Shown: in pieces, positions 25,602 to 34,243 of the stretch
Layout of the letters: each line of letters opens with the position of its first letter
How positions within the stretch are numbered: the stretch's first letter is position 1
Assembly: GCA_030584065.1 (NCBI GenBank)
Contig: CP129489.1
Span: forward strand, 3,636,235 to 3,700,234
DNA length: 64,000 nt
Reading direction: 5' to 3'
DNA from: Flavobacteriales bacterium
Lineage (GTDB): Bacteria > Bacteroidota > Bacteroidia > Flavobacteriales_F > PHOS-HE28
Translations under genes and position numbers: made by a program
The notes under the pieces: generated by a model
The model's input: only the letters and a program-made list of their open reading frames with translations
What the model was told of the DNA's origin: nothing
The model's database searches: none

Positions 25602-28165
25602 TTTGCATTTGTACTCCGCGGCGATATCAGATTCGCAAAAAACCGATACGCTCCCGGCACCCCCGCGGGCAACTGCCGGAAGAAGCTGATGCCCGTGTAG
25701 ATGAAGCGTCCTTTGCCGTGATCGCAGGTGATGAGGCCGCCGGTGAGCGGTTGTTCGCCGGGATCGTTCCACGCGATGAGCGGGGTGTAGTTGGTTCCGA
25801 ACTCGCCGGCGAAGTAGAGGCCGCGTTCCTGCACCCAGCCCTCAAAGTCGGCAGCGGTGATGGCGTTCGGTGTGGTAAGCAGCGGGTGCTTGGGATCGAG
25901 GAAGGTGGGCGGCGCCTCCTCCACGGTCACGCGGTCTCGGGTGATCTTGAAGGGGTGGGGGCCGAGCGTACTGGGATCGATCTGGAAATCCTCCACACCG
26001 GAGACGGCGAAGCGCGGTGTGGTGTTGTACTGCACCACCAGCGTACCGCCTTGCTCCACGTATTGGAGCAGCAGCGGGTGCAGCTCCTTCATGCCCTTGG
26101 TGGCGTTGTAGGCGCGGATGCCGGTGACGATGGCGTCGTACTTCTTGAGTTCTTCCAGCTTCGCGGTGGAAGGCTCTATGTACTCGACAACCACACCGAG
26201 CTGCTCCAGGGCCTGCGGCACCTCATCGCCGGCGCCCTTCACGTAGCCCACGCGTTTGGCGGTGGTAGATGCGTCCTGACGTAAGACCTTGACCTCTGCG
26301 GGGGTGTAGTATACTTGGGGCATGATGTGCGGGTAGTCTATTTCGTGCAAGGTGCGATCGGCCCTGCCCTTGGGGCCTACGAATTCGAACCTCGCAATAC
26401 TCACTTCTTCTTCGTTAGTCCAGTGGTCTTCGTGAAACAGCTTGAATGAGAAGCTCTGCCGATCTCCTCGCTTGGGAATGTTGACAACCTTCAAGTCTTT
26501 TGTTGTTGTCCAACTTCCTGGCAAGGCAATGTTCAACTGTCCGAAAAGACTGTCAGTCAGTGCTTCAACCTCTACAACTATCTCGGCTGCAGCGGTTGTC
26601 TCTCCACTTCCCCGCGCCATGATGACGTTCGTCTTCGGGATCACCGAGGCCACGGGCGTGACGTACACCGGGCGGATGCGTTCACCGGCCACGCGGTCGA
26701 CCCATTTGTAGGTGACCATCGGGGCAGAATTGAGAGGGACGCCTTCATAGGATAGACTCAACCGAGGAAAGCGTTGAGCATTCCATGTGGGGTTGCCGAT
26801 TCGGGCATTATCATTGACCACGTGCAGCCCTCCGTGGGTGTTGTCAAGCCAATACGGGGATGTCACACTGCCTAATCGACAAGTGAGCGACTCCGACCAT
26901 TGTTGATCGAAAAACGAGGGCACCTCATTCTTCCAACCATCACAATCGAAGCCTACTTCATACACGGCTGCTTTTCCTGGGCTGCGATTGATGACGCTCA
27001 GAGTGGTGGCGACGGAGTCACTGACAGAAACGTAAGGGCTAGCCGATAACGCTTCCGTTACGATACCGGTACAGGCTAAAGCAAGCGTGTTCAAGTCATT
27101 CAGCTTGTACCCGAATGGGCTATCGTGCACGACGCAATTGTGCATCGATTCATTGATCTTTTCGAGCTTCTGAATCGATCCGTATGGTCGAGCCGGTTGA
27201 AATGAACTAATGGTTTCTTGGATCGCATTAGTGATCGCACTCCCTCCTTTCACCCGTCCCCACGTCATGTCGATTCCCTCGAAGATGTCCGTCGTCTTGG
27301 GCCGGTCGCCTTTCACGAGCTTCAGGTACTCCAGCATCTCCCCCCGCGTTTCCGCCGCACCGAAGCCCTGGCTCTTGTGCATGCTGCGGCTGCGTCCGGC
27401 GATCTCGGTGTAGCTCAGGCCCAGCAGCGGGTCGTAGCCGCCCACGTCCACGGTGAACCAGTCGGGGTCGTTCTTCGCGATCTCGGCCAGGTCCTTCTTC
27501 CACCACGTGCTGCCGTTGAAGAAGAGGCGGCGCGGTTGCCACACCTCCAGCCCTTGCTCCAACTGCTCCGGAAAGGCCTTGGGGTCGCCGGCCAGGTCGA
27601 AGGCCTCCTCGGCGAGGATGGCGCTGGCCTCGTGGTGGCCGTGCCCCGCACTGCGGTCGGGCGCGAAACGGGTGATGATGATGTCCGGCCGGAACATCCG
27701 GATCACGCGGACCACATCGCTCAGCACTTCCTGCTTGCCCCACTTCTCGAAGCTCTCGGCGGCGTTCTTGGAAAAGCCGAAGTCCACCGCGCGGGTGAAG
27801 AACTGCTCACCGCCATCGATGCGCCGCGCCTCTAGCAGCTCCTGCGTGCGGATGATGCCCAGCGCATCGCCCAGCTCGGGACCGATGAGGTTCTGTCCGC
27901 CATCGCCGCGTGTGAGGCTGAGGTTGCCGGTGCGCACCTTCTTGCCGTTGGCGAGCCAGGCGATCAGGCGGGTGTTCTCGTCATCGGGATGCGCCACGAT
28001 GTAGAGCACGCTGCCCAGCACGTTGAGCTTCTGCATGCGATGCAGGATCTCGGCGGCATGGGGTTGTGCGGGGGGGCGTTGTGCTGAAAGCTGAAAGTTG
28101 AAAGCTGAAACTTGAAAGAGGGCGACCGCGATCAGGCGCAGTGCCCGTGACGAGCTGAGGTGCAT
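25598..28165 (-). CDS. exported PIG-L/LmbE family deacetylase with C-terminal GATase1-like domain
   Basis: An 855-residue exported protein. The signal peptide is about residues 1-28; its end (FQVSAFNFQLSA) is encoded by a heptamer repeat. The PIG-L domain carries the metal-binding AHPDDE (residues 58-63) and HGHHEA (175-180), as in zinc-dependent N-acetyl-sugar deacetylases. The last 200 residues resemble a class I glutamine amidotransferase-like fold (KKYDAIVTGIRAYNA, LLQYVEQGGTLVVQYNT). The segment encoded by about 26290-27240 (residues about 310-625) has markedly lower GC than both ends. It is likely a periplasmic amino-sugar deacetylase feeding the adjacent symporter, though the substrate is unknown. 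Confidence 0.9.
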   Translation of the reverse strand: MHLSSSRALRLIAVALFQVSAFNFQLSAQRPPAQPHAAEILHRMQKLNVLGSVLYIVAHPDDENTRLIAWLANGKKVRTGNLSLTRGDGGQNLIGPELGDALGIIRTQELLEARRIDGGEQFFTRAVDFGFSKNAAESFEKWGKQEVLSDVVRVIRMFRPDIIITRFAPDRSAGHGHHEASAILAEEAFDLAGDPKAFPEQLEQGLEVWQPRRLFFNGSTWWKKDLAEIAKNDPDWFTVDVGGYDPLLGLSYTEIAGRSRSMHKSQGFGAAETRGEMLEYLKLVKGDRPKTTDIFEGIDMTWGRVKGGSAITNAIQETISSFQPARPYGSIQKLEKINESMHNCVVHDSPFGYKLNDLNTLALACTGIVTEALSASPYVSVSDSVATTLSVINRSPGKAAVYEVGFDCDGWKNEVPSFFDQQWSESLTCRLGSVTSPYWLDNTHGGLHVVNDNARIGNPTWNAQRFPRLSLSYEGVPLNSAPMVTYKWVDRVAGERIRPVYVTPVASVIPKTNVIMARGSGETTAAAEIVVEVEALTDSLFGQLNIALPGSWTTTKDLKVVNIPKRGDRQSFSFKLFHEDHWTNEEEVSIARFEFVGPKGRADRTLHEIDYPHIMPQVYYTPAEVKVLRQDASTTAKRVGYVKGAGDEVPQALEQLGVVVEYIEPSTAKLEELKKYDAIVTGIRAYNATKGMKELHPLLLQYVEQGGTLVVQYNTTPRFAVSGVEDFQIDPSTLGPHPFKITRDRVTVEEAPPTFLDPKHPLLTTPNAITAADFEGWVQERGLYFAGEFGTNYTPLIAWNDPGEQPLTGGLITCDHGKGRFIYTGISFFRQLPAGVPGAYRFFANLISPRSTNAK
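28083..28117. repeat. heptamer tandem array encoding the end of the PIG-L signal peptide
   Basis: Five consecutive units GCTGAAA, GCTGAAA, GTTGAAA, GCTGAAA, CTTGAAA. On the minus strand they encode residues 17-28 of the PIG-L protein (FQVSAFNFQLSA), at the end of the hydrophobic core and the presumed cleavage region. Confidence 0.85.
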
Positions 28166-28170
28166 GGCCC

Positions 28171-28178
28171 CGAAGGTA
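28171..28178 (-). promoter_or_regulatory. candidate -7 promoter box of the PIG-L gene
   Basis: TACCTTCG on the minus strand, 5 bases before ATG 28165 and just before the stop of the upstream glycosyltransferase gene at 28182. Confidence 0.5.
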
Positions 28179-28181
28179 TCC

Positions 28182-29798
28182 CTAGCGCTCGCGCGGCGTG
28201 TAGATCACCGGGTCGGCCGCCGGGTCCACAGGCGCGTAGTGCGCCTCCAGCCATTGCACCACGGGCCCTAAGTAGGTGGCCGTGCTATCGCGGTGGAAGA
28301 CCACCGCCAGCGCAGGCGGGTCCTGCTGCAGCTGGCTGACCATCTGTGCCAGCTCAGCATTCGTGCGGTCCCCGGGCCAGTGGTAGCCCCACTGGGTGGG
28401 GTTGCGCCGTTGGCTGAGCACGTAATAGGCGGGCTGGTAGGGGAGCACGAGGACGGCCTCGGTGGGCCCGGTGCGCTCTTGGATGGTCCGTACCGTGGCG
28501 TCGATGACATCGGCTTCCGAAGCCCGTTCCAGCAGCCCGGCGCGCTCCGCCCGGAGGGGTTGCAGGTCCCGCTCCAAGGGCGGCAGCAGCATGTGCCACG
28601 CCACGATCGCCAGGGCGGCGAAGCAGGCAGCCGACCCCGCGGCGATCAGCGATCGGCCCTTCGCATGGCGCTCGCCCTCTAGCCCCAGGGCGCGCATCGC
28701 ATAGCCCGGCAACCAGGCCAGGAGCACCAGTGTCGGATGGAGGGTGATCACGAGGTGGGGGAGGTCGGACCGCACCAGCACCTGCGCATACATGAGCATG
28801 GACCATGCCGCGAGGAACAGGCCAAGGGCCTCGCCCTCGCCATACCCTTTGCGGCGTGCGCGCCAGACCACGAGACCCAGCGTGGCGGATACCGCCAGCG
28901 GCGTGATGCGGAAGACCACGAAGGCCAGCAGGCTCCCGGCGGGCCCTTCCTGGCCGAGGGAGGGCATGGGGATGGCGCTGGTGGCGCTGTAGCGGGTGAG
29001 GGGGAAGAGCACCAGCTGGTCCCACATGGCGGGCAGCGCCCCCTGCGTCCAGAAGAAGAGCAGCGCGGGAAGGGCGACCGCTGTAGTGCCGAGAAGCCAG
29101 TTGCCCAGCCGGAACCTCGGCCCGGGCGCCAGCTTTGAGGCGGGGACGAAGCGGAGGGCGATGGCGAGCGCGGCGATGGAGAGGGCCATGTAGAAGCCTT
29201 GGTCATGGCGCACCAGCATGCTCAGCGCGGCTACGGCGCCGGAGGCGAAGGCCAGGACGCCATGCACGGCGCGCAGGCTGCGGACGGCCAGCCACACGCT
29301 CAGCAGGCTCAGCATCAGCCCCTGCCAGATCGCCAGCGGTGCGAAATGCATGTGCGGCAGGCCCACGAGCACGGCTACCGCCGCGGCCCCGAACGCCCAT
29401 GGCGCCCCAGCGAAGCGGCGCGCGATGGCATAGGTGAGCAGCACCATGGCCGCGTGGATGAGCACCCCGGCGACCCTGAGCTTGAGGAAAGAGAGCCCCG
29501 CGACGGCGCTCCAGCCCGCCATGAGCATCGCGGAGAGCGGCCCCTGCAGGGAGTAGAAGTCGCGGTGGGGCAGCTGGCCGTGCAGCACACGCTCGGCGCA
29601 ATGCGCCATGAAGCCTTCATCACCCAGGTCGAGGGTCTGGCGCACGATCGGAAGGGCCACGACCGCCACGAGCGCCAGGAGAACGAGCGGCGCCCAGCGG
29701 GCCAGGCGCGGTGGCTGCGATCCGCCGGTCGGACGGGCTCCGCCCAGCCCTTCTGCGGGGAGCGATGCTGTACGGGACTTCGGGCGTGCGGTTTCCAC
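28182..29798 (-). CDS. GT-C fold (ArnT/PMT-like) membrane glycosyltransferase
   Basis: A 538-residue protein with roughly ten membrane helices and a C-terminal soluble part. After the first helix comes DLGDEGFMAHCAERVLHGQL, with the acidic pair Asp60-Glu61, as in lipid-phosphate-sugar-dependent GT-C enzymes, then PHRDFYSLQGPLSAML. The C-terminal segment (VLVLPYQPAYYVLSQRRNP) resembles the periplasmic domain of this class. It probably transfers a sugar from a polyprenyl carrier on the periplasmic side. The only plausible start is GTG 29798, 14 bases after a TAGTTTCA box. It sits between the two-component pair and the PIG-L gene. Confidence 0.82.
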   Translation of the reverse strand: METARPKSRTASLPAEGLGGARPTGGSQPPRLARWAPLVLLALVAVVALPIVRQTLDLGDEGFMAHCAERVLHGQLPHRDFYSLQGPLSAMLMAGWSAVAGLSFLKLRVAGVLIHAAMVLLTYAIARRFAGAPWAFGAAAVAVLVGLPHMHFAPLAIWQGLMLSLLSVWLAVRSLRAVHGVLAFASGAVAALSMLVRHDQGFYMALSIAALAIALRFVPASKLAPGPRFRLGNWLLGTTAVALPALLFFWTQGALPAMWDQLVLFPLTRYSATSAIPMPSLGQEGPAGSLLAFVVFRITPLAVSATLGLVVWRARRKGYGEGEALGLFLAAWSMLMYAQVLVRSDLPHLVITLHPTLVLLAWLPGYAMRALGLEGERHAKGRSLIAAGSAACFAALAIVAWHMLLPPLERDLQPLRAERAGLLERASEADVIDATVRTIQERTGPTEAVLVLPYQPAYYVLSQRRNPTQWGYHWPGDRTNAELAQMVSQLQQDPPALAVVFHRDSTATYLGPVVQWLEAHYAPVDPAADPVIYTPRER

Positions 29799-29812
29799 GG
29801 CGAAAAGGACCG

Positions 29813-29820
29813 TGAAACTA
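29813..29820 (-). promoter_or_regulatory. candidate -7 promoter box of the GT-C gene
   Basis: TAGTTTCA on the minus strand, 14 bases before GTG 29798. Confidence 0.35.
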
Positions 29821-29853
29821 GGGAAACGAGCCGTACGGCGGAAGCCCCCCAGG

Positions 29854-30630
29854 TCAGACCGCCTGGTCCTGCAGGGCCCGGGCGATCGGTTCCTTGTAGC
29901 TGCGGCCGCTCACGATGCGGTCGCCCGTCTCCATGGAGAAGATGAACTCGTTGTTCCCGCTGTACCGGGCGGCGCGGACGTGGGCCCGGTTCACGATGTA
30001 GCTGCGGTGGATCCGCAGGAAGCGCTGCGGGTCGAGCTCGGTCTCCACCGCGTTCATGGTCATCCGGTACAGGTAGTGCCGGTCCTTCAGCTGCAGGTTG
30101 ATGTAGTTGCCCTCGGCCCGCAGGAAATGGATGTCGGCCACGCTCACCTTGTGCTCCCGCCCCTTGTCGCGGATGGTGAAGACCTCGGTGAACTCGCTGC
30201 GCGCGTGCATGTGCTCGCGCACCAGGTCCATGAGCTTGCCGGTCAGCTTGTCGCTCATGCGCATGTCGATGTGCCGCTTGGCCTTCTCCAGGGAGGCGAA
30301 GAAGCGGTCGTCGTCATAGGGCTTCAGCAGGTAGTCCACGGCGTTCACGTCGAAGGCCTTGAGTGCGTAGCGGTCGTGGGCGGTGACGAAGACCACGAAG
30401 GGCATGCGGTCGCCGGCGATGCGGTCCACGGTCTCCAGCCCGTTGAGCGAGGGCATCTGCACGTCGAGGAAGAGCAGGTCGGGCCGGTGCTTCTGCACGG
30501 CTTCCACGGCCTCCTGGCCGTTGCGGCATTCGCCGATCAGCTCCACCTCGGTGTCCTGCGCCAGGAGCTTGGCCAGGCGGGCGCGGGCGGCGGGCTCGTC
30601 ATCGACGATGAGGGTGCGGATGTGCTTCAT
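29854..30630 (-). CDS. LytTR-family response regulator
   Basis: A 258-residue two-domain regulator. The receiver has the acidic pair Asp10-Asp11, the phospho-acceptor Asp56 (LLFLDVQMPSLNG), the switch Thr in VFVTAHD and the conserved Lys in YLLKPYD. A linker leads to a LytTR DNA-binding domain (FLRAEGNYINLQL, FLRIHRSYIVN, NEFIFSMETGDRIVSGRSY). It starts 11 bases after the sensor kinase stop, so it is the cognate partner of that kinase. Targets are unknown; the adjacent surface glycan genes are candidates. Confidence 0.95.
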   Translation of the reverse strand: MKHIRTLIVDDEPAARARLAKLLAQDTEVELIGECRNGQEAVEAVQKHRPDLLFLDVQMPSLNGLETVDRIAGDRMPFVVFVTAHDRYALKAFDVNAVDYLLKPYDDDRFFASLEKAKRHIDMRMSDKLTGKLMDLVREHMHARSEFTEVFTIRDKGREHKVSVADIHFLRAEGNYINLQLKDRHYLYRMTMNAVETELDPQRFLRIHRSYIVNRAHVRAARYSGNNEFIFSMETGDRIVSGRSYKEPIARALQDQAV

Positions 30631-30641
30631 GGGAGTTACGC

Positions 30642-31766
30642 TTAGGTTGACGTGTCGTGTTCGTAGGGGATCAGGACAGTGGCCGAGAACCCCCGGCCGT
30701 TGGGGGAGGTGATGGTGAGCGAACCGCCGTCGCCGTAGAGGAGCTTGATGCGCTCGCTCACGTTGCGCAGGCCGATGCCGCCGTTGGCCATCGCGTTATG
30801 GACATCCTTGCAGCCCTTTCCGTTGTCTCGCACCTCCAGGGCCAGCCGCCCGTCCAACCGTTCAGCCCTGATCCGCACCTCCACGCGCTCTTCCGTCGCA
30901 TCGGGGCCGTGCTTGATGGCATTCTCCACCAGCGGCTGCAGCACCAGGCTGGGCACCTGCGCGCCCAGCAGCGGCTGCGGCACATCGTAGGTCACGCGCA
31001 GGCGGTCGCGGAAGCGGATGCTCTCGATGTCGAGGTAGTTGCGTATGTAATCGACCTCCTGCTCCAGGGGAACCCGGTCACGCCGTGACTGGTCGAGCGT
31101 CACGCGCAGCAGCTGCCCCAGCCGGCTCAGCACCTTGCGCGCATCGCCCACGTGCTCGTCCATCAGTGCGCTCACCGTGTTCAGCGTGTTGAAGAGGAAA
31201 TGCGGCTGCAGCTGCTTCTTCAGCGCGTTGAGCTGCGTCACCTGCAGTTCATTGCGCAGGCGCAGCAGCTGCTCGTGCTCCTCGCGGCGCAGGCGGGCTC
31301 CGTCAAGCGCCACCAGCACGCCCATCAGCACCCAGTACTCCATGGTGCGCGTGAAGGTGGCCGGCAGCAGGGCGTGGTAGGCCCAGTCGCGGTACTTGGG
31401 GTCGGTGAAGTCGAATTCGCCGCGCGTCTGCAGGATGGCGTAGTAGATGGAGGAGGTGACCACCTCGTGGAAGCCCGCGATCAGCAGGCCCAGGCCGAGG
31501 TGGATGAGCAGCACCCGCCAGAGCGGGCGCTCCGTGAAGGGCCACCGCTGGAAGATGGAGTAGACCAGCGGGCAGAGCAGCGCCCAGAAGAAGAAGTTGA
31601 GGTAGGGCACGGGGGCCTCGCGCCACCAGCGGAACTCGCCCATGTCCTTCAGGTCCCGGTACACGTAATGGTGCATGTAGGCCTGGAAGAGGAAGAGCGT
31701 GGCCAGCACCACGGCGGTGAGGAGCACCGTGCGGTAGCGGATGGGCACGCGGCGGAAGTAGGACAT
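30642..31766 (-). CDS. LytS/YehU-type membrane sensor histidine kinase
   Basis: A 374-residue sensor with four or so N-terminal helices (VLLTAVVLATLFLFQAYMHH and others), then a His_kinase domain with His189 in LQPHFLFNTLNTVSALM and an HATPase domain (LVENAIKHG, DNGKG, NGGIGLRNVSERI). There is no recognisable extracellular ligand domain, so the signal is probably sensed in or near the membrane. ATG 31766 (MSYFRRVPIRY) is preferred over an upstream start because it follows a TAGCTTCG box by 15 bases. It is the first gene of the kinase-regulator operon. Confidence 0.94.
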   Translation of the reverse strand: MSYFRRVPIRYRTVLLTAVVLATLFLFQAYMHHYVYRDLKDMGEFRWWREAPVPYLNFFFWALLCPLVYSIFQRWPFTERPLWRVLLIHLGLGLLIAGFHEVVTSSIYYAILQTRGEFDFTDPKYRDWAYHALLPATFTRTMEYWVLMGVLVALDGARLRREEHEQLLRLRNELQVTQLNALKKQLQPHFLFNTLNTVSALMDEHVGDARKVLSRLGQLLRVTLDQSRRDRVPLEQEVDYIRNYLDIESIRFRDRLRVTYDVPQPLLGAQVPSLVLQPLVENAIKHGPDATEERVEVRIRAERLDGRLALEVRDNGKGCKDVHNAMANGGIGLRNVSERIKLLYGDGGSLTITSPNGRGFSATVLIPYEHDTST

Positions 31767-31781
31767 GGCGGAGCTGTCGCA

Positions 31782-31789
31782 CGAAGCTA
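31782..31789 (-). promoter_or_regulatory. candidate -7 promoter box of the sensor kinase operon
   Basis: TAGCTTCG on the minus strand, 15 bases before ATG 31766; it decides the start choice. Confidence 0.5.
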
Positions 31790-31880
31790 GACCCGCCACC
31801 AAGGGCATTGGGATGAACAGTGATGAGCGGCAAGGGGCGGGATGAGCGGTTCGGCACGCTGACGCCGCCCGGAATGACGA

Positions 31881-31906
31881 AGGGCCACCGGTTGCCCGAT
31901 GGCCCT
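31881..31906 (-). terminator. possible terminator after the lipoprotein gene
   Basis: A 7-bp inverted repeat AGGGCCA/TGGCCCT with a 12-base loop, 18 bases past the stop at 31925 on the minus strand. It is weak and has no U tract. Confidence 0.3.
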
Positions 31907-31924
31907 CTGCGGAAAGCGCCTCGT

Positions 31925-32719
31925 TCAGCCGATGGTGACCGTGAAGGTCTGGCCGTTCACCGTCACGGTGAAGGTGCCGTCGCAGCTGCCATTGCCGTAA
32001 TCCACCACGCGCACGGGCCGGTTGGCGGGCGTGATGGATACGGTGCCCGCCGTGATGAAGGGGCAGTTGAGGGCCACGCGCAGCGCCTGCGTGATGGCGG
32101 TGGCGTAGGCCACGCCGTTGCGGTTCACGCCGCTGCCTCCACCGGTGATCAGGTACACATCATCCGCCAGGGCCGGAGTGTCGGAGCCCTGGATCCAGGT
32201 GCGGGTGCGTTGCGCCTGGTGGGTGGAGGTCCAGCTGCCGTCGCCGGCGGTGAGCGCGCCGTTCACCGTCACGCTGAAGTGCAGGTGGTCGTTGGCGTCC
32301 AGCCCGAGGTTGGTCACCGTCTTGGTGCCGGTGACCAGGTTGTTGTTCACGTAGTAGTCCTGCGGGGTGATGGTGATCACCGTGCCCGCATCGCGGTAGC
32401 GGCCGGTGTAGCTCACCAGGATCCGGCCGCGGCGCAGGCGCCCGTTGGCGGCGGTGCAGTTCACATCCCCGAAATCCAGCGTGATGGTGCGCGGCGTGGC
32501 GGTGGTATCGAAGGTCACCACGGGGTCGCATTGGTCGCGCAGGCCGTTGTCCTCCACGGCCTTGTCCACCTGGGCCAGCATGTCGCTGAATGCGTCCTCG
32601 GCGCGCGCGTTGTCGCTGGCCGAGGTGAAGTCGATGTCGGGGGCGTCCTCCTTGTCCTTGCGGCAGGCGGTGGCGAGGAGGGCGAGGGCGGGGATGAGGT
32701 AGAGGATGCGGGTGCTCAT
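31925..32719 (-). CDS. lipoprotein of unknown function
   Basis: A 264-residue exported lipoprotein with lipobox LLATAC (Cys19) after a short signal. The mature part is predominantly beta: alternating Thr/Val strands, TPRTITLDFGDVNCTAANGR, RGRILVSYTGRY and a terminal TFTVTVNGQTFTVTIG. Similar proteins in Bacteroidota are unannotated lipoproteins. ATG 32719 directly precedes the hydrophobic signal. It lies 84 bases after folA on the same strand, with no clear promoter box of its own. Confidence 0.75.
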   Translation of the reverse strand: MSTRILYLIPALALLATACRKDKEDAPDIDFTSASDNARAEDAFSDMLAQVDKAVEDNGLRDQCDPVVTFDTTATPRTITLDFGDVNCTAANGRLRRGRILVSYTGRYRDAGTVITITPQDYYVNNNLVTGTKTVTNLGLDANDHLHFSVTVNGALTAGDGSWTSTHQAQRTRTWIQGSDTPALADDVYLITGGGSGVNRNGVAYATAITQALRVALNCPFITAGTVSITPANRPVRVVDYGNGSCDGTFTVTVNGQTFTVTIG

Positions 32720-32803
32720 GGGGTGGCGCCGTGGCCGGGCGCGGGCATCGGGGTCGTGGCGTTGGGGGTGACGGCCTTTGGACGCAAGCACCGTGCCCGG
32801 GGT

Positions 32804-33310
32804 TTAGATCCGGTCCATCACAACGAAGGTGAAGGCATGCGCATGGCGGGCGTCCGCCGGGTGGTGCGCGCGGCTGCGCTCCACCCAGTGGCGCGGGTCC
32901 ACCTCGGGGAAGTGCGTATCGCCCGGCACCTGGGCATGCACCTGCGTGAGGTAGAGCCGCTGCACCAGGCCCTGCGCGAAGGCCGCGCGGTAGATCTCGC
33001 CGCCGCCGATCAGGAAGGCCTCCGTTTCGCCGGCCGCGCGCGCCCGCTCCAGCGCCGCCGCGATGCTGGGCACCACCACGGCGCCGGGCGCATCGTAGGC
33101 GGCGTTGCGGCTCACCACCAGGTTCACGCGGCCCTTCAGCGGGCGGTACTTCACGGGAATGCTCTCGTAGTTCTTGCGGCCCGTGATCACGTGGTGGCCC
33201 TTGGTCACGCGCTGGAACCAGGCCATGTCGTCCGGCAGGCTCCACGGCAGGTCGCCCTGGTGGCCGATGATGCCGTTCTCCGCAACGGCGGCGATGGCGC
33301 TGACGATCAT
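32804..33310 (-). CDS. folA: dihydrofolate reductase
   Basis: Reduces dihydrofolate to tetrahydrofolate with NADPH, regenerating the folate oxidised by thymidylate synthase. The 168-residue protein has the typical N terminus ([20 protein letters not shown] with the catalytic acidic residue in LPDDMAWF), the NADPH segment [12 protein letters not shown], and [16 protein letters not shown] 33310 overlaps the thyA stop by 4 bases (ATGA), the classical thyA-folA coupling. Confidence 0.96.
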   Translation of the reverse strand: MIVSAIAAVAENGIIGHQGDLPWSLPDDMAWFQRVTKGHHVITGRKNYESIPVKYRPLKGRVNLVVSRNAAYDAPGAVVVPSIAAALERARAAGETEAFLIGGGEIYRAAFAQGLVQRLYLTQVHAQVPGDTHFPEVDPRHWVERSRAHHPADARHAHAFTFVVMDRI

Positions 33311-34101
33311 ACCGCCACTTCGGCCTTGATGTGCGGATGCGGGTCGTAGCCCTTCAGCGCGAAGTGCTCGTAGCGGAAGGCGAAGAGGTCGGTCACCGTG
33401 GGGTCGATCTCCATCCTCGGCAGCGGGCGCGGCTCGCGGGTGAGCTGCAGGCGGGCCTGCTCCAGGTGGTTGTTGTAGAGGTGCACGTCGCCGAAGGTGT
33501 GCACGAACTCGCCCGGCTGCAGGCCGCAGACCTGGGCCATCATCATCGTGAGCAAGGCGTAGCTGGCGATGTTGAAGGGCACGCCCAGGAAGGTGTCGGC
33601 GCTGCGCTGGTAGAGCTGGCAGCTGAGCTTGCCTTCCGCGACGTAGAACTGGAACATGGTGTGGCAGGGCGGCAGGGCCATGCGGTCCACATCGGCGGGG
33701 TTCCACGCGGTCACGATCAGGCGGCGGCTGTCCGGGTTCTTCTTGATCATCTCCACCACGTTGGCGATCTGGTCGATCACGCGGCCATCGGGAGTGTGCC
33801 AGCTGCGCCATTGGTAGCCGTACACCGGACCGAGGTCGCCGTTGGCATCGGCCCACTCGTCCCAGATGCGCACGCCGTTGTCCTGGAGGTACTTGATGTT
33901 GGTGTCGCCCGCCAGGAACCAGAGCAGCTCGTGGATGATGCTCTTCACGTGCAGCTTCTTGGTGGTCACCAAGGGGAAGCCTTCGCTGAGGTCGAAGCGC
34001 ATCTGGTGGCCGAAGCAACTGATGGTGCCCGTGCCGGTGCGGTCGTGCTTCTGCACGCCTTCGTCCAGGATGCGGCGGAGGAGGTCGTGGTACTGGCGCA
34101 T
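33307..34101 (-). CDS. thyA: thymidylate synthase
   Basis: Methylates dUMP to dTMP using methylene-tetrahydrofolate. At 264 residues it has the same length as the E. coli enzyme, with the nucleophile Cys146 in [11 protein letters not shown], the [19 protein letters not shown] block and the ending in [13 protein letters not shown] 34101 (MRQYHDLL) follows a promoter box by 8 bases; the frame is open further upstream but that part is not conserved protein. Confidence 0.97.
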   Translation of the reverse strand: MRQYHDLLRRILDEGVQKHDRTGTGTISCFGHQMRFDLSEGFPLVTTKKLHVKSIIHELLWFLAGDTNIKYLQDNGVRIWDEWADANGDLGPVYGYQWRSWHTPDGRVIDQIANVVEMIKKNPDSRRLIVTAWNPADVDRMALPPCHTMFQFYVAEGKLSCQLYQRSADTFLGVPFNIASYALLTMMMAQVCGLQPGEFVHTFGDVHLYNNHLEQARLQLTREPRPLPRMEIDPTVTDLFAFRYEHFALKGYDPHPHIKAEVAV

Positions 34102-34109
34102 GGGTGCGG

Positions 34110-34117
34110 CGAAGGTA
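34110..34117 (-). promoter_or_regulatory. candidate -7 promoter box of thyA-folA
   Basis: TACCTTCG on the minus strand, 8 bases before ATG 34101. Confidence 0.5.
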
Positions 34118-34243
34118 CCGCAGCCCCATGGCCATGGGCCGCAGGACTTGCTAACGGCTGTGGATAGCGAGGCGCTGTTCTCCCTCACTCCACCAACATC
34201 CGCTCGTTTGGCAAAGGAATGCTATTGAAAGACCATGAAACTG

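Noticed and set aside
23752-31766. The symporter-to-kinase block considered as a polysaccharide utilisation locus
   Set aside because: There is no SusC/SusD pair, glycoside hydrolase or hybrid sensor; only a deacetylase and two membrane proteins suggest carbohydrate chemistry.
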